Source: Nocardia albiluteola (GTDB lineage: Bacteria; Actinomycetota; Actinomycetes; Mycobacteriales; Mycobacteriaceae). Taken from it: a DNA stretch of 64,000 bases. A model generated the notes under the pieces. It did no database searches and was not told the origin of the DNA. It saw nothing but the letters and a program-made list of their open reading frames with translations. The stretch covers positions 496,001-560,000 of the forward strand of contig NZ_JAHKNI010000005.1 of assembly GCF_018860155.1 (NCBI RefSeq). Direction: 5' to 3'. The translations under genes were made by a program, and so were the position numbers. How positions within the stretch are numbered: the stretch's first letter is position 1; the number at the start of each line of letters is the position of its first letter. Below are positions 55,781 to 63,717 of this stretch, piece after piece.

Positions 55781-56296
55781 GTGGCGAAGCAGAATGGTCC
55801 CGTGACGAAGCAGGGTGATTCCGGGGCCGACGAGAACTCCGGAGCGGGTGCGAACCCGGGAGCCGCAGGCGAATCCGGAACACCGGCGCGGATCCCGGCC
55901 ACGATTCGCGGCGCGGGTGCGCTGGCGGGTATCGAGGGCCTGGTCGGTCTGGGCATCGCGGTCGCCCTGGTGGTGCACGGCAGCGGCGCGCACGCCGGCA
56001 TCCGCGGGCCCGGAGCGAGCGCGCAGCCCTACGGCACCGCCGCCTGGTTCGCGATCCTGTCCGCGGCCGTGCTGGCCGCCGGGGTGAGCCTGATCCGCGG
56101 CCGCCGCTGGGGCCGTGCCATCGTGGTGATCGCCCAGGTGCTGCTGCTGCCGGTCGCCTGGAACATGGTCAGCTCGCATCGCCTCGAGCTCGCGATTCCG
56201 ATCGGGCTGGCGGCCCTGGTCACCCTCGGACTCACCTTCGCCCCGCCCTCGGCGCAGTGGATGGCCCGCGGCTACGGGGTCGATCCGGAGGAGTGA
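55781..56296 (+). CDS. Conserved four-helix membrane protein
   Basis: A 171-residue membrane protein of unknown function, in the position of Rv3217c of M. tuberculosis. The first 40 residues are Gly/Ala/Glu-rich and cytoplasmic. Four hydrophobic helices follow (ALAGIEGLVGLGIAVALVV; YGTAAWFAILSAAVLAAGVSL; IVVIAQVLLLPVAWNMV; LAIPIGLAALVTLGLTF), and the protein ends ARGYGVDPEE. GTG 55781 is the likely start. It is divergent from the lipid kinase gene and convergent with an acetyltransferase gene. Confidence 0.75.
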   Translation: MAKQNGPVTKQGDSGADENSGAGANPGAAGESGTPARIPATIRGAGALAGIEGLVGLGIAVALVVHGSGAHAGIRGPGASAQPYGTAAWFAILSAAVLAAGVSLIRGRRWGRAIVVIAQVLLLPVAWNMVSSHRLELAIPIGLAALVTLGLTFAPPSAQWMARGYGVDPEE

Positions 56297-56303
56297 GGGG
56301 CGC

Positions 56304-56921
56304 TCAGCGGGGCGCTCGCCACATCGGCCACATCGGCGGGCCGCCCTCGGTCGGGTCGAGTTCGCCGTCGGACTCGTAGCCGAAACGCTCGTAGTAGGGC
56401 ACGTTTTCGGGCTTGCTGGACTCCAGGTACGAGGCGGCGCCGACCTCGTCGCAGTACTTCAGGCGGGGCGCGAGCAGCGCGTGCCCGAAGCCGCGTCCCC
56501 GCGCGGTCGGGAGCGTGCCGAGGAAGGCCAGGTACCAGTGCGGTTCGGTGGGGTGATGGCGCGCCATCCGGTCCGCCAGCCGCGCGGCCGTCCCCAGCCT
56601 GCCGCGGAATCCGCGCCACAGTCCCGGCAGCATGCGCAGCTGCGTCCACGCCGAAGGCGTCCAGACCCCGGGCGGAGCCCAGACGGCCACTCCGGCCATC
56701 GCGCCCGCGTCATCGATCGCCACGTCCACCGCGCCGGCGGCGAGGAACTGGTGGCGAACCTGGGCGGCGAACAACCGCGCCGCGCGCTCGGCGCGGGTCG
56801 TGGGATCCGGGATCAGCCAGCCGATGACCGGATCGTCGGCGAAGGCCAGGCCCAGCACGCGCGCCAGTTCTGGAACATCGGATCGGGTTGCCGCGCGCAC
56901 GATGCGCTCCATACGGTTCAC
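56304..56921 (-). CDS. GNAT-family N-acetyltransferase
   Basis: A 205-residue GNAT protein. The acetyl-CoA motif is LAFLGTLPTARGRGFGHALL (about 131-150), followed by AASYLESSKPENVPYYERFGYESDGE. The N-terminal part (RAATRSDVPELARVLGLAFADDPVIGWLIPD) is typical of a common actinobacterial subfamily. The substrate is unknown. GTG 56921 or ATG 56912 may be the start. It is 8 bp from the convergent membrane protein gene. Confidence 0.85.
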   Translation of the reverse strand: MNRMERIVRAATRSDVPELARVLGLAFADDPVIGWLIPDPTTRAERAARLFAAQVRHQFLAAGAVDVAIDDAGAMAGVAVWAPPGVWTPSAWTQLRMLPGLWRGFRGRLGTAARLADRMARHHPTEPHWYLAFLGTLPTARGRGFGHALLAPRLKYCDEVGAASYLESSKPENVPYYERFGYESDGELDPTEGGPPMWPMWRAPR

Positions 56922-56931
56922 GATAGGCGAT

Positions 56932-58179
56932 TCACGTGCCCATCTCGGCGAGCCGGGAGGCGAGGAAGGCGCGCTCGGTGTCGTTCTCGGTCAGCAGGAT
57001 CGCCTCCTGGTAGGCGGTGCGTGCCTCGGGGGCGCGGCCGAGTTCGGCCAGGAAGTGGGCGCGGGCGGCGGCCAGGTAGCCGTACCCGGCCAGCTGCGGT
57101 TCGGCGGCCAGCTCGTCCAGCGCCGCCAGGCCCGTCTCGGGGCCCTGCGCCATGCCGCGCGCGACCGCCCGGTTCAGCGCCACCACGGGTGAGGGCCAGA
57201 CGCCGATCAGCACGTCGTAGAGCCCGGCGATCTCGTGCCAGTCGGTCCGGTCGTAGCTCGGCGCCTCGGCATGTACCGCCGCGATCGCGGCCTGCAGCGC
57301 GTACCGACCCGGATTGCGCGACAACGCCACCCGGACCAGGGCGATGCCCTCGGCGATCTGCCCGTGATCCCAGCGGTCGCGGTCCTGTTCCGACAGGCGC
57401 AGCATGGTGCCGTCGTCCGCGGTGCGGGCCACCCGGCGGGCATCGGTCAGCAGGATGAGCGCGAGCAGTCCCGTGACCTCCTGGTTGTCGGGCTGCAGCG
57501 CGTGCAGCATGCGGGCCAGGTCGGTGGCACGTTCGATCAGATCGCGTCGGATCAGGGCCTCGCCCGAGGGCGCGGTGTGGCCGGTGGTGAACAGCAGGTG
57601 GATCACCGCGAGCACGCCCTCGATGCGCTCGGGGAGTTCGCGCGGGCCCGGCACGCGGTAGGGAATGCGGGCCGTGGCGATCTTCTTCTTGGCGCGGGTG
57701 ATGCGCGCGGCCATCGTCGGCTCGGCGACCAGGAAGGCGTGTGCCACCTCGGCGGTGGTGAGGCCGCAGACCAGCCGCAGCGTCAGGGCCACCTGGGCCT
57801 CGGGGGACAGGGCGGGGTGACAGCAGGTGCAGATCAGGCGCAGCCGGTCGTCGGGGATCTCCTCGAGGGCGGTGATGGCGGCGTTGGCGGGGTCCGGAGC
57901 CGGTTCGTCGTCGATCAGCAGCGGCAGTGCGCGCTGCATCGTCGACTGGCGGCGGAGCAGATCCAGCGCGCGGTTGCGCGCCACCGTCGTCAGCCAGGCG
58001 GCCGGGCGGGCCGGGATGCCGTGCTGTGCCCAGTTCGTCAGGGCCTGCGCGTAGGCGTCCTGCACGCATTCCTGGGCCAGATCCAGGTCCCGGGTGACGC
58101 GCACGGTCGAGGCGAGCACGAAGGCCCATTCGCGACGGTGCGCGTCGGCCACCGCCGCGGCGACATCGGAGTGAATCAT
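56932..58179 (-). CDS. ECF sigma factor of the ECF42-type with C-terminal helical extension
   Basis: A 415-residue sigma factor. Region 2 has LDLAQECVQDAYAQALTNWAQHGIPARPAAWLTTVARNRALDLLRR. Region 4 has LSPEAQVALTLRLVCGLTTAEVAHAFLVAEPTMAARITRAKKKI. A 200-residue extension of TPR-like helices follows, with the AVALNRAVARGMAQGPE stretch typical of the group. Such factors travel with DGPF/YCII proteins, and one is encoded just upstream. ATG 58179 is used; TTG 58191 is possible. No classical anti-sigma gene is nearby, so control is probably through the extension. Confidence 0.9.
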   Translation of the reverse strand: MIHSDVAAAVADAHRREWAFVLASTVRVTRDLDLAQECVQDAYAQALTNWAQHGIPARPAAWLTTVARNRALDLLRRQSTMQRALPLLIDDEPAPDPANAAITALEEIPDDRLRLICTCCHPALSPEAQVALTLRLVCGLTTAEVAHAFLVAEPTMAARITRAKKKIATARIPYRVPGPRELPERIEGVLAVIHLLFTTGHTAPSGEALIRRDLIERATDLARMLHALQPDNQEVTGLLALILLTDARRVARTADDGTMLRLSEQDRDRWDHGQIAEGIALVRVALSRNPGRYALQAAIAAVHAEAPSYDRTDWHEIAGLYDVLIGVWPSPVVALNRAVARGMAQGPETGLAALDELAAEPQLAGYGYLAAARAHFLAELGRAPEARTAYQEAILLTENDTERAFLASRLAEMGT

Positions 58180-58348
58180 GGTGCCGGCCAACGTGATTCG
58201 ATGACTCTGAAAGTACTTGGACCGCAGTCTATATCGAGCCCTGGGACAACATGTGCGGGACCGATCCCGCGGCCACAGGTGCGGCGTGCGCGGGATCGGT
58301 CACTGTGCGTGCGGCGAATCATGATGTGGTGGGCAATGATTCGGAGGG

Positions 58349-58690
58349 TCAGTTGAAGACCCGGATGGGGCGCACCTCGACGCCGCCGCCCTCCATCGGC
58401 ACCTGCTTGGCGATCGCCAGCGCGGCGTCCAGGTCGGGCGCCTCGATCAGGTAGTAGCCGCCCAGCTGTTCCTTCGTCTCGGCGAACGGGCCGTCGGTCA
58501 CGACGAAGCCGCCGGCGCCGTCCGGCCGGATGGCGGTGCCGGTGTGGCTGCGCTCGAGCGCGTTGCCGCCGGCCAGCGACGGTCCGTTGTGCTCCATGAA
58601 ATTCTGGTGGGCCCGCATCATCGGCGCCTCGGGTGCAGGCTCGTCCAGAACGCGCTCGTCCTGGTAGATCAGAACCAGATATTGCGACAT
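58349..58690 (-). CDS. YCII/DGPF-domain protein, partner of the ECF sigma factor
   Basis: A 113-residue YCII-type protein. It has YLVLIYQDERVLDEPAPEAP at the start and VVTDGPFAETKEQLGGYYLIEAPDLDAALAIAKQVP, containing the DGPF motif that gives the family its name. It ends VEVRPIRVFN. It lies 169 bp upstream of the ECF42-type sigma factor gene in the same direction, the standard pairing. Its role, enzyme or signal protein, is not established. ATG 58690. Confidence 0.9.
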   Translation of the reverse strand: MSQYLVLIYQDERVLDEPAPEAPMMRAHQNFMEHNGPSLAGGNALERSHTGTAIRPDGAGGFVVTDGPFAETKEQLGGYYLIEAPDLDAALAIAKQVPMEGGGVEVRPIRVFN

Positions 58691-58806
58691 GGTGAAAGTC
58701 CTTCGAACTGGTGGCCCGCCTTTCGGACCATTCAACTCTCCGACGTGCACCCCGCGGTGAAATCGACATCCACCGGAAGAAGTTTCCGGCGTTTTCTCCC
58801 CGGGCC

Positions 58807-59283
58807 TCAGCGCGAGGCGAGCTGGGTCAGTGCGTCGCCGGTCAGGCGATACCCGGTCCACTCGTCCTGGGGTGTGGCGCCCAGCGACTTGTAGAAGTCG
58901 ATCGAGGGGGTGTTCCAGTCCAGCACCGACCAGTCCACGCGGCGGTACCCCTGGTCGACGGCCTCGCGCGCCAGCGCCGCCAGCAGCGCCTTGCCCAGGC
59001 CCAGTCCGCGCGCCTGCGGCTTGACGAACAGATCCTCGAGGTAGATGCCGTGCGTGCCGGTCCAGGTGCTGTAGTTCAGGAACCAGATCGCGCAGCCGAG
59101 CACCTCACCGCCCGAATCACGCTGTGCCACATGGGCGAACAGCTTCGGTTCCGGGCCGAACAGCGCCGCGTGCAGCTGCTCGTCGGTGAGGGTGCATTCG
59201 TCGCGCGCCCGCTCGTACTCGGCCAGGTCGTAGACGAGGCCGACCATCGCGGGCACGTCGTCGGGTGTAGCGCGGCGGATCAT
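58807..59283 (-). CDS. GNAT-family N-acetyltransferase (diamine-type)
   Basis: A 158-residue GNAT resembling spermidine/diamine and thialysine acetyltransferases. The acetyl-CoA loop is LEDLFVKPQARGLGLGKALLAALA, with ALFGPEPKLFAHVAQ before it and the substrate-side WSVLDWNTPSIDFYKSLGATPQDEW. It stands 52 bp downstream of the phosphatase gene and probably shares its transcript. The amine substrate is a guess from family. Confidence 0.87.
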   Translation of the reverse strand: MIRRATPDDVPAMVGLVYDLAEYERARDECTLTDEQLHAALFGPEPKLFAHVAQRDSGGEVLGCAIWFLNYSTWTGTHGIYLEDLFVKPQARGLGLGKALLAALAREAVDQGYRRVDWSVLDWNTPSIDFYKSLGATPQDEWTGYRLTGDALTQLASR

Positions 59284-59335
59284 GAGGCTCCTTCGATCGG
59301 GAAAGGTGGTGTGCTGCGGTGTCCCGGCGCCGGGA

Positions 59336-59962
59336 CTATCGGCCCAGGCCGTCGAGGTCCGAGACGATGTTGTGCGCCCGGATCGTGCGGGTGCGGTGCT
59401 CGTGGCCCAGGACGCTGATCGCGGCGGTCGACAGATAGAACCGGCGCCCCTCCCGCACCTCGAGTTCGGCCCAGCGGGCGATCAGCACCCGGGAGAAGTG
59501 CCCGTGGCCGACCAACACCACGTCGCGGTTCTGCAGCTCCGGCTCCACCTTGGCCAGCACCCGATCCGCCCGCTCCCGCACCTGGGCGGCGGATTCGCCC
59601 CCCGGCACCGGATCGGTGAAGATCGTCCATCCCGGCACGCTCCGCTCGATCTCCGGCGTGGTCAGCCCCTCGTAGTCGCCGTAGTCCCATTCGACCAGAT
59701 CGTCATCGATCTGCACCTCCGTCAGCCCCGCCAGCTCGGCGGTGTGCACCGCCCGCTGCCTCGGGCTGCACAACACCAGCGGATCGGAAAGCCGCAGGCC
59801 TTCGAGCACGCTCCGGGCCGCCCTGGCCTGCTCTTCCCCGACCTCGGTCAGCGGAATATCGGTCCGCCCTGTATGCCGGTGCCCCTTCGACCACTCGGTC
59901 TCCCCGTGCCGCAGCACAACCACCCGGAACTCCGTCGCGGAACCACTCATACGCTCGATCAT
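59336..59962 (-). CDS. Histidine phosphatase (Rv3214-like acid phosphatase)
   Basis: A 208-residue histidine phosphatase once annotated as phosphoglycerate mutase 2; the M. tuberculosis relative acts as a broad acid phosphatase. The catalytic site is VVLRHGETEWSKGHRHTGRTDIPLT (RHG near 18-20), with the proton donor region VEWDYGDYEGLTTPEI and the second His in VVLVGHGHFSRVL. It closes the conserved run that includes whiB1 and pdtaS. ATG 59962 or 59950 may be used. Confidence 0.88.
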   Translation of the reverse strand: MIERMSGSATEFRVVVLRHGETEWSKGHRHTGRTDIPLTEVGEEQARAARSVLEGLRLSDPLVLCSPRQRAVHTAELAGLTEVQIDDDLVEWDYGDYEGLTTPEIERSVPGWTIFTDPVPGGESAAQVRERADRVLAKVEPELQNRDVVLVGHGHFSRVLIARWAELEVREGRRFYLSTAAISVLGHEHRTRTIRAHNIVSDLDGLGR

Positions 59963-60019
59963 GCCGGATGGCGGTTTCCGCCCCAGCCGGGCGGCCCGCG
60001 GAACAGGCCACCCTCAACC

Positions 60020-60283
60020 TCACCACCGATGGCAGCGGTGGTCCCAGTGGCCCCAGCCGTCGTGGTCGTCGTTGTGCCAGAAGCCGTGGCGGTCGCAGTG
60101 CCAGTCGTTGTGGTGCCAGTCGCCCGGGTCGTGCCAGCCGGGGTTGTTGTAGCCGCCCCAGTCGTTGTCCTGTTGTGCGGGAAGGGTGTACGACGGCGCG
60201 GCGGCGGCGGTGCCCGCTACCGGGCCGATGAGCAGGGCGCCGGCGGTGAGGGCGATGAACGTTGCGGACAGTTTCTGCTTCAT
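60020..60283 (-). CDS. Small secreted His/Trp/Asp-rich protein
   Basis: An 87-residue exported protein. The signal peptide (KLSATFIALTAGALLIGPVAGTAAAA) is followed by about 55 residues in which His, Trp, Asp, Asn and Gly make up most positions (DWGGYNNPGWHDPGDW, NDDHDGWGHWDHRCHRW). Two cysteines are present. The composition suggests metal binding or a surface-exposed low-complexity peptide; similar short HW-rich proteins occur in actinobacteria without known function. ATG 60283 has GGAGAG 7 bp upstream. Confidence 0.65.
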   Translation of the reverse strand: MKQKLSATFIALTAGALLIGPVAGTAAAAPSYTLPAQQDNDWGGYNNPGWHDPGDWHHNDWHCDRHGFWHNDDHDGWGHWDHRCHRW

Positions 60284-60410
60284 GATGATCTCTCCGGTAG
60301 TTTGTTGCCCCGACCTCGAAGTCATTGCACGCCCCCGGGGTTCCGGACGCAATGACCTCGAGCGGATTCACAGCCGATTCACGTGCTCGGCACACGAGCG
60401 GAGGGTAGGC

Positions 60411-60719
60411 CTACCGGAAGTACACCAGCACGCGGCCGGGGTTGGCGGGGTCGGTTTCCCTGCGCGCGTACAGCTTTCGGATGTGCTTCTGGTCGAGGAA
60501 GCGCAGCACGCGGGTGTGGAGCTGGCCGGAGCCCTTGCCCGGGATGATTTCGGCGACCGATGCCCCGGAGGCGGCCGAGGTGACGAGGAATTGGCGCATG
60601 GCCAGGTCGATGTCGCGGTTGTTCCGGAAGATGGGGTGGAGATCCAAACTGAGCACGATCAATCCTAAGTCTGGATCTGTCTGCCCTGGTCTCCATTCTT
60701 TCGTGAGAACATCAATCAT
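60411..60719 (-). CDS. Small Smr-domain-like protein
   Basis: A 102-residue protein resembling a stand-alone Smr domain. It has LIVLSLDLHPIFRNNRDID, where DLHP replaces the usual DLHG, a central helix pair, and EIIPGKGSGQLHTRVLRFLDQKHI with the conserved GKGxG loop, ending RVLVYFR. Smr domains bind or nick nucleic acid. ATG 60719. It lies alone between the His/Trp-rich protein and the phosphoesterase genes. Confidence 0.65.
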   Translation of the reverse strand: MIDVLTKEWRPGQTDPDLGLIVLSLDLHPIFRNNRDIDLAMRQFLVTSAASGASVAEIIPGKGSGQLHTRVLRFLDQKHIRKLYARRETDPANPGRVLVYFR

Positions 60720-60753
60720 CCCAGGCGGTGACCGGGTCGTGCCATCGGTCTGG

Positions 60754-61848
60754 TCAGTTCTTGCGGTTGAACACGTCCGTGCCGAACCGTGGCAAGCCGG
60801 GCGAGGCGGCGTAACCGAGATGCGGCAGGCCGAACGTGTCCTCGATGCTCGCCAGCAGCGAGTAGTGGTTGTACGGCGTATCGCTCCAGGTGTTCGGGGC
60901 GGTGTAGCGCGGGGAAATCACCAATGCACCGACGCGACCGCCACCCATACCGGTCAGGCCCGGCAGTGCCGCGTTCGGCCCGGGGCCCTCACCGCAGCAT
61001 GCCGAGGCATCCTGTTGTGGCCCATCGGATTCGTCGAAGGTGATGATCAACACGCCGTCCTGTTGGAATGCCGGCGCGGATGCGATCACCGGAACCCATT
61101 GCCGCAGCCATGAATCCGCCGACGCCAGGCCGCCGGGCGCACCCGTCACGCAGGGCGAGTCATGTCCGTCGTCGCACAGGTTCGGGGTGATGAAGGAGAG
61201 GTTCGGTGTCGTGGATGGTTGCGCCAGATCGGTCTTCAACGCGGTCAAGTCGACGTCCCGGCTCTGGCAGTCCGGCGAATCGATGATCTCGTGGAAGTAC
61301 ACGAACGGGTTGTGCCGCGCCGCGTACTGACTGGTGGTCGTGGCCTTCTGGGTGGTGTCCTGGGTCCCGATGGCCGGATGCCGACACGGAGTCCCCATAT
61401 CCTCCATGTAGCCCTTCCAGGTCTTGCCCGCGGCGCTGAGCTGGCCCGCGAGAGTGTGCACCGAGGTCGGATAGACACACCCCTGGCCCACCGCCTGCTG
61501 TGGTGGCACCGTGCCGGTGGCGGCGAAATCGGTGTAGATCTGGCAATCGGCCTGAGTTTGCGTGTTCGGGCCTTGACCCGATATCTGCGCGATGTAGTTG
61601 TCCAGGCTGTTGTGCCCGATACCGTAATACTGCGACAGCAGCACACCCTGAGCGCGCAGCGTCCGGCTCAGATACGGCGCCGCCGAAGAGGCGCCCCAGG
61701 TCTCGTCGAAGCCCTTGTTCTCCAGCTGAATGATGAAAACGTGTCCCCCCGACGGCACCGCGGCGGCCGCGGGTCGGCTCGCACCCGTAGTCAGCGCGGA
61801 TACGACCAGCGCTACGACGGCACAGAAATAGGTGAATCGTCGGGTCAT
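60754..61848 (-). CDS. Secreted phosphoesterase, phosphatidylinositol-3-phosphatase-like (PF04185 family)
   Basis: A 364-residue exported phosphoesterase. The Sec signal (RRFTYFCAVVALVVSALTTG...AAAA) is followed by HVFIIQLENKGFDETWG (the metal-binding Glu-Asn of the family), HNSLDNYIAQISGQGP, YMEDMGTPCRHP, FITPNLCDDGHDSPC, LIITFDESDG and YNHYSLLASIEDTFGLPHLGYA. It is like SapM-type acid phosphatases that act on host or self phospholipids. ATG 61848 overlaps the last base of the upstream phospholipase stop, so the two are co-translated. Confidence 0.85.
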   Translation of the reverse strand: MTRRFTYFCAVVALVVSALTTGASRPAAAAVPSGGHVFIIQLENKGFDETWGASSAAPYLSRTLRAQGVLLSQYYGIGHNSLDNYIAQISGQGPNTQTQADCQIYTDFAATGTVPPQQAVGQGCVYPTSVHTLAGQLSAAGKTWKGYMEDMGTPCRHPAIGTQDTTQKATTTSQYAARHNPFVYFHEIIDSPDCQSRDVDLTALKTDLAQPSTTPNLSFITPNLCDDGHDSPCVTGAPGGLASADSWLRQWVPVIASAPAFQQDGVLIITFDESDGPQQDASACCGEGPGPNAALPGLTGMGGGRVGALVISPRYTAPNTWSDTPYNHYSLLASIEDTFGLPHLGYAASPGLPRFGTDVFNRKN

Positions 61849-63116
61849 CAGACACTCCATTTCAGCGAGGCGGCCAGTGATTGCAGGGCGTTCCAGTCCT
61901 CGAAGTCCGCGACGACGGCCGGTGCGCACACGCCGCCGGCCATCGGTGGTACGACCCATTGCGGCGCAGCGTGATTCGGCGCACTGCTGAAGTCGAGAAC
62001 CTCGGCGAGGTTGTTGGCATTCGTGTCGCGCGGCGTCAAAGGTGCTAGTCCCCAACGCCATTCGATGGCCTTCAGCACCGACGTGTGATCGTAGACGTTC
62101 TTCGCGACGTAACCGCGCCGTGCCAGCGGCGATATCACCAGGCATGGCACCCGGAACCCACGTAGTCCCCAATCCGGGTTCGCATCCGGTGCGACCTGCG
62201 GACGAACGTGATCGAAGAACCCGCCCCACTCGTCGTAGTTGATGATCAGCAGTGTGCGTGACCAGGCCGGGCTGCTGGTGACCGCCCTGTACACCTGGTT
62301 CAGGAATATCTGTCCAGCCCGGATATCGGCATGCGGGTGATCGTCGGCCGAGGTTCCGGTGTCCTCGTCGAGGAATTTGGGATCGACGAAGGAGACCTGG
62401 GGCAGCGTCCCGGCCGCACAATCGGTGAGGAACGCGCTGAACGGGTGGCTGATCGGCAGGTATTTGGTGCCCCAGAGCGCCAGGAAGGGCACGTCGTTGT
62501 AGTAGTAGCGGCCCTGCAGTCCGGCCGCTGCCAGGCGATCCCAGATCGTAGGCAGGGTCGAGATGGTGGTCGAGTTGTGGATGCGGTCCGTTTGCGCCGC
62601 ATGCTGATAGAAGCGGTTCGGATAGGTCTCGGCCATGATCGCGGAGAAGTAGTTGTCGCACACGGTCCATGCGGGTGCGGCATTGCCGTAGAAGCCCAGA
62701 TCACCCGATTGGTAATAGCCGATGCAGAATTCGTCGTTCTGGCCCGCCCGCAGCCACCCGTCACAAGCTCCGTTGTTGTACTCGACGCGTCCGCCCTCGA
62801 ACGAATGGTCCGGATCGTTGTACTGGCAACCCTGGGTGGTCTGCAGGTGAAAAGTGTTGTGCGGCTGACCATTTTTGTCGAGGTAGGTCAGCCCTGCCTG
62901 TTTCCCGTTCGCCCCGGGCAGCCATCCCAGATAGTGATCGAACGATCGGTTTTCCATCATGACCACAACGATGTGATCGATGCCGGAGTCCGCGGGCACG
63001 GGTAGCGGCGCTGCCGTTGCCCGGGGACTCTTCGAGGTGATTGCGGCACCGAGTGCGGCCATACCGGCACCGGCGAGCACGGCTCGGCGGGTGGTGCGAG
63101 GGGATGAATCTGTCAC
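61848..63116 (-). CDS. Tat-exported phospholipase C-type phosphoesterase
   Basis: A 422-residue enzyme of the phosphoesterase (phospholipase C) family. The Tat signal reads TTRRAVLAGAGMAALGAA. The catalytic start is IDHIVVVMMENRSFDHYLGWL. Later motifs are MAETYPNRFYQHAAQTDRIHN, VSFVDPKFLDEDTG, INYDEWGGFFDHVRPQ and VYDHTSVLKAIEWRWGL. It is close to bacterial PlcA-D-type and related enzymes that split phospholipids outside the cell. GTG 63116 is chosen; TTG 63146 is possible. It forms an operon with the smaller phosphoesterase. Confidence 0.9.
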   Translation of the reverse strand: MTDSSPRTTRRAVLAGAGMAALGAAITSKSPRATAAPLPVPADSGIDHIVVVMMENRSFDHYLGWLPGANGKQAGLTYLDKNGQPHNTFHLQTTQGCQYNDPDHSFEGGRVEYNNGACDGWLRAGQNDEFCIGYYQSGDLGFYGNAAPAWTVCDNYFSAIMAETYPNRFYQHAAQTDRIHNSTTISTLPTIWDRLAAAGLQGRYYYNDVPFLALWGTKYLPISHPFSAFLTDCAAGTLPQVSFVDPKFLDEDTGTSADDHPHADIRAGQIFLNQVYRAVTSSPAWSRTLLIINYDEWGGFFDHVRPQVAPDANPDWGLRGFRVPCLVISPLARRGYVAKNVYDHTSVLKAIEWRWGLAPLTPRDTNANNLAEVLDFSSAPNHAAPQWVVPPMAGGVCAPAVVADFEDWNALQSLAASLKWSV

Positions 63117-63217
63117 GCAATAAACATCGCGCCTGCGATTACTCAAAGGTAGCCAGAGTGGTACGGCTTTGCGAGAACCGCATGAACACTAACAGTCGCA
63201 AGCCCGCTGCTGGTTCG

Positions 63218-63679
63218 CTAGGGATGCGAGGGTTCGGGTGGGGATGGGTGGGGGGAACCGGCGACGCCGAGCAGACGGCGTAATTCGCGGCGATCGGGGG
63301 CGGTGAGGTTGGACAGGGCTCGGCGTTCGGCCTCGAGCATGAGGGGATCTATACGGTCCAGGAGGGATCTGCCGTCGCGGGTGAGGGTGGTGGGGAGGGA
63401 GCGGCCGGACGATGCGGTGGTGGGGCGGGCTACCAGGCCGCGGGCCTGGAGCTCGCGGATCACCTTGTTCATCGCCTGCGGTGAGACCCCGGCGTTGCGT
63501 GAGAGTTGCGCGTTGGACTGCTCGGGGGACTGGGACAGCATGCGCAGGCAGAGATATTCGGGGAAGGCCAGTTCCAGCGGTTCCAGCACCGTCGCGGTCA
63601 CCTCGGCGCGCAACGCCGACATCACTCGGTACAGAAGGTAACCGAGGGGCTTTTCCTCGAAACCCTCCATGCCGAACAT
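63218..63679 (-). CDS. MarR-family transcriptional regulator
   Basis: A 153-residue MarR protein. The wing-helix part is SNAQLSRNAGVSPQAMNKVIRELQARGLVARPTTASSGRSLPTTLTRDGRSLL, with helices for dimer formation on both sides, and a Pro/Ser/His-rich tail. ATG 63679 is preferred over ATG 63706 because a palindrome (63689-63705) lies between them and would be an operator. It is divergent from a methyltransferase gene, which it probably controls. Confidence 0.88.
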   Translation of the reverse strand: MFGMEGFEEKPLGYLLYRVMSALRAEVTATVLEPLELAFPEYLCLRMLSQSPEQSNAQLSRNAGVSPQAMNKVIRELQARGLVARPTTASSGRSLPTTLTRDGRSLLDRIDPLMLEAERRALSNLTAPDRRELRRLLGVAGSPHPSPPEPSHP

Positions 63680-63688
63680 CTTGACACA

Positions 63689-63705
63689 TATCAACCAGGT
63701 TGACA
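63689..63705. promoter_or_regulatory. Candidate MarR operator in divergent promoter
   Basis: TATCAACC-A-GGTTGACA is a near-perfect inverted repeat (seven of eight positions), between the MarR gene and the methyltransferase gene and 13 bp before the latter's start. Confidence 0.55.
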
Positions 63706-63717
63706 TACCATAGGGAG

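Noticed and set aside
60754..62670. One long minus-strand frame spanning both phosphoesterase regions
   Set aside because: The upstream half is an out-of-frame reading of the phospholipase gene; the real start is ATG 61848, with signal peptide.
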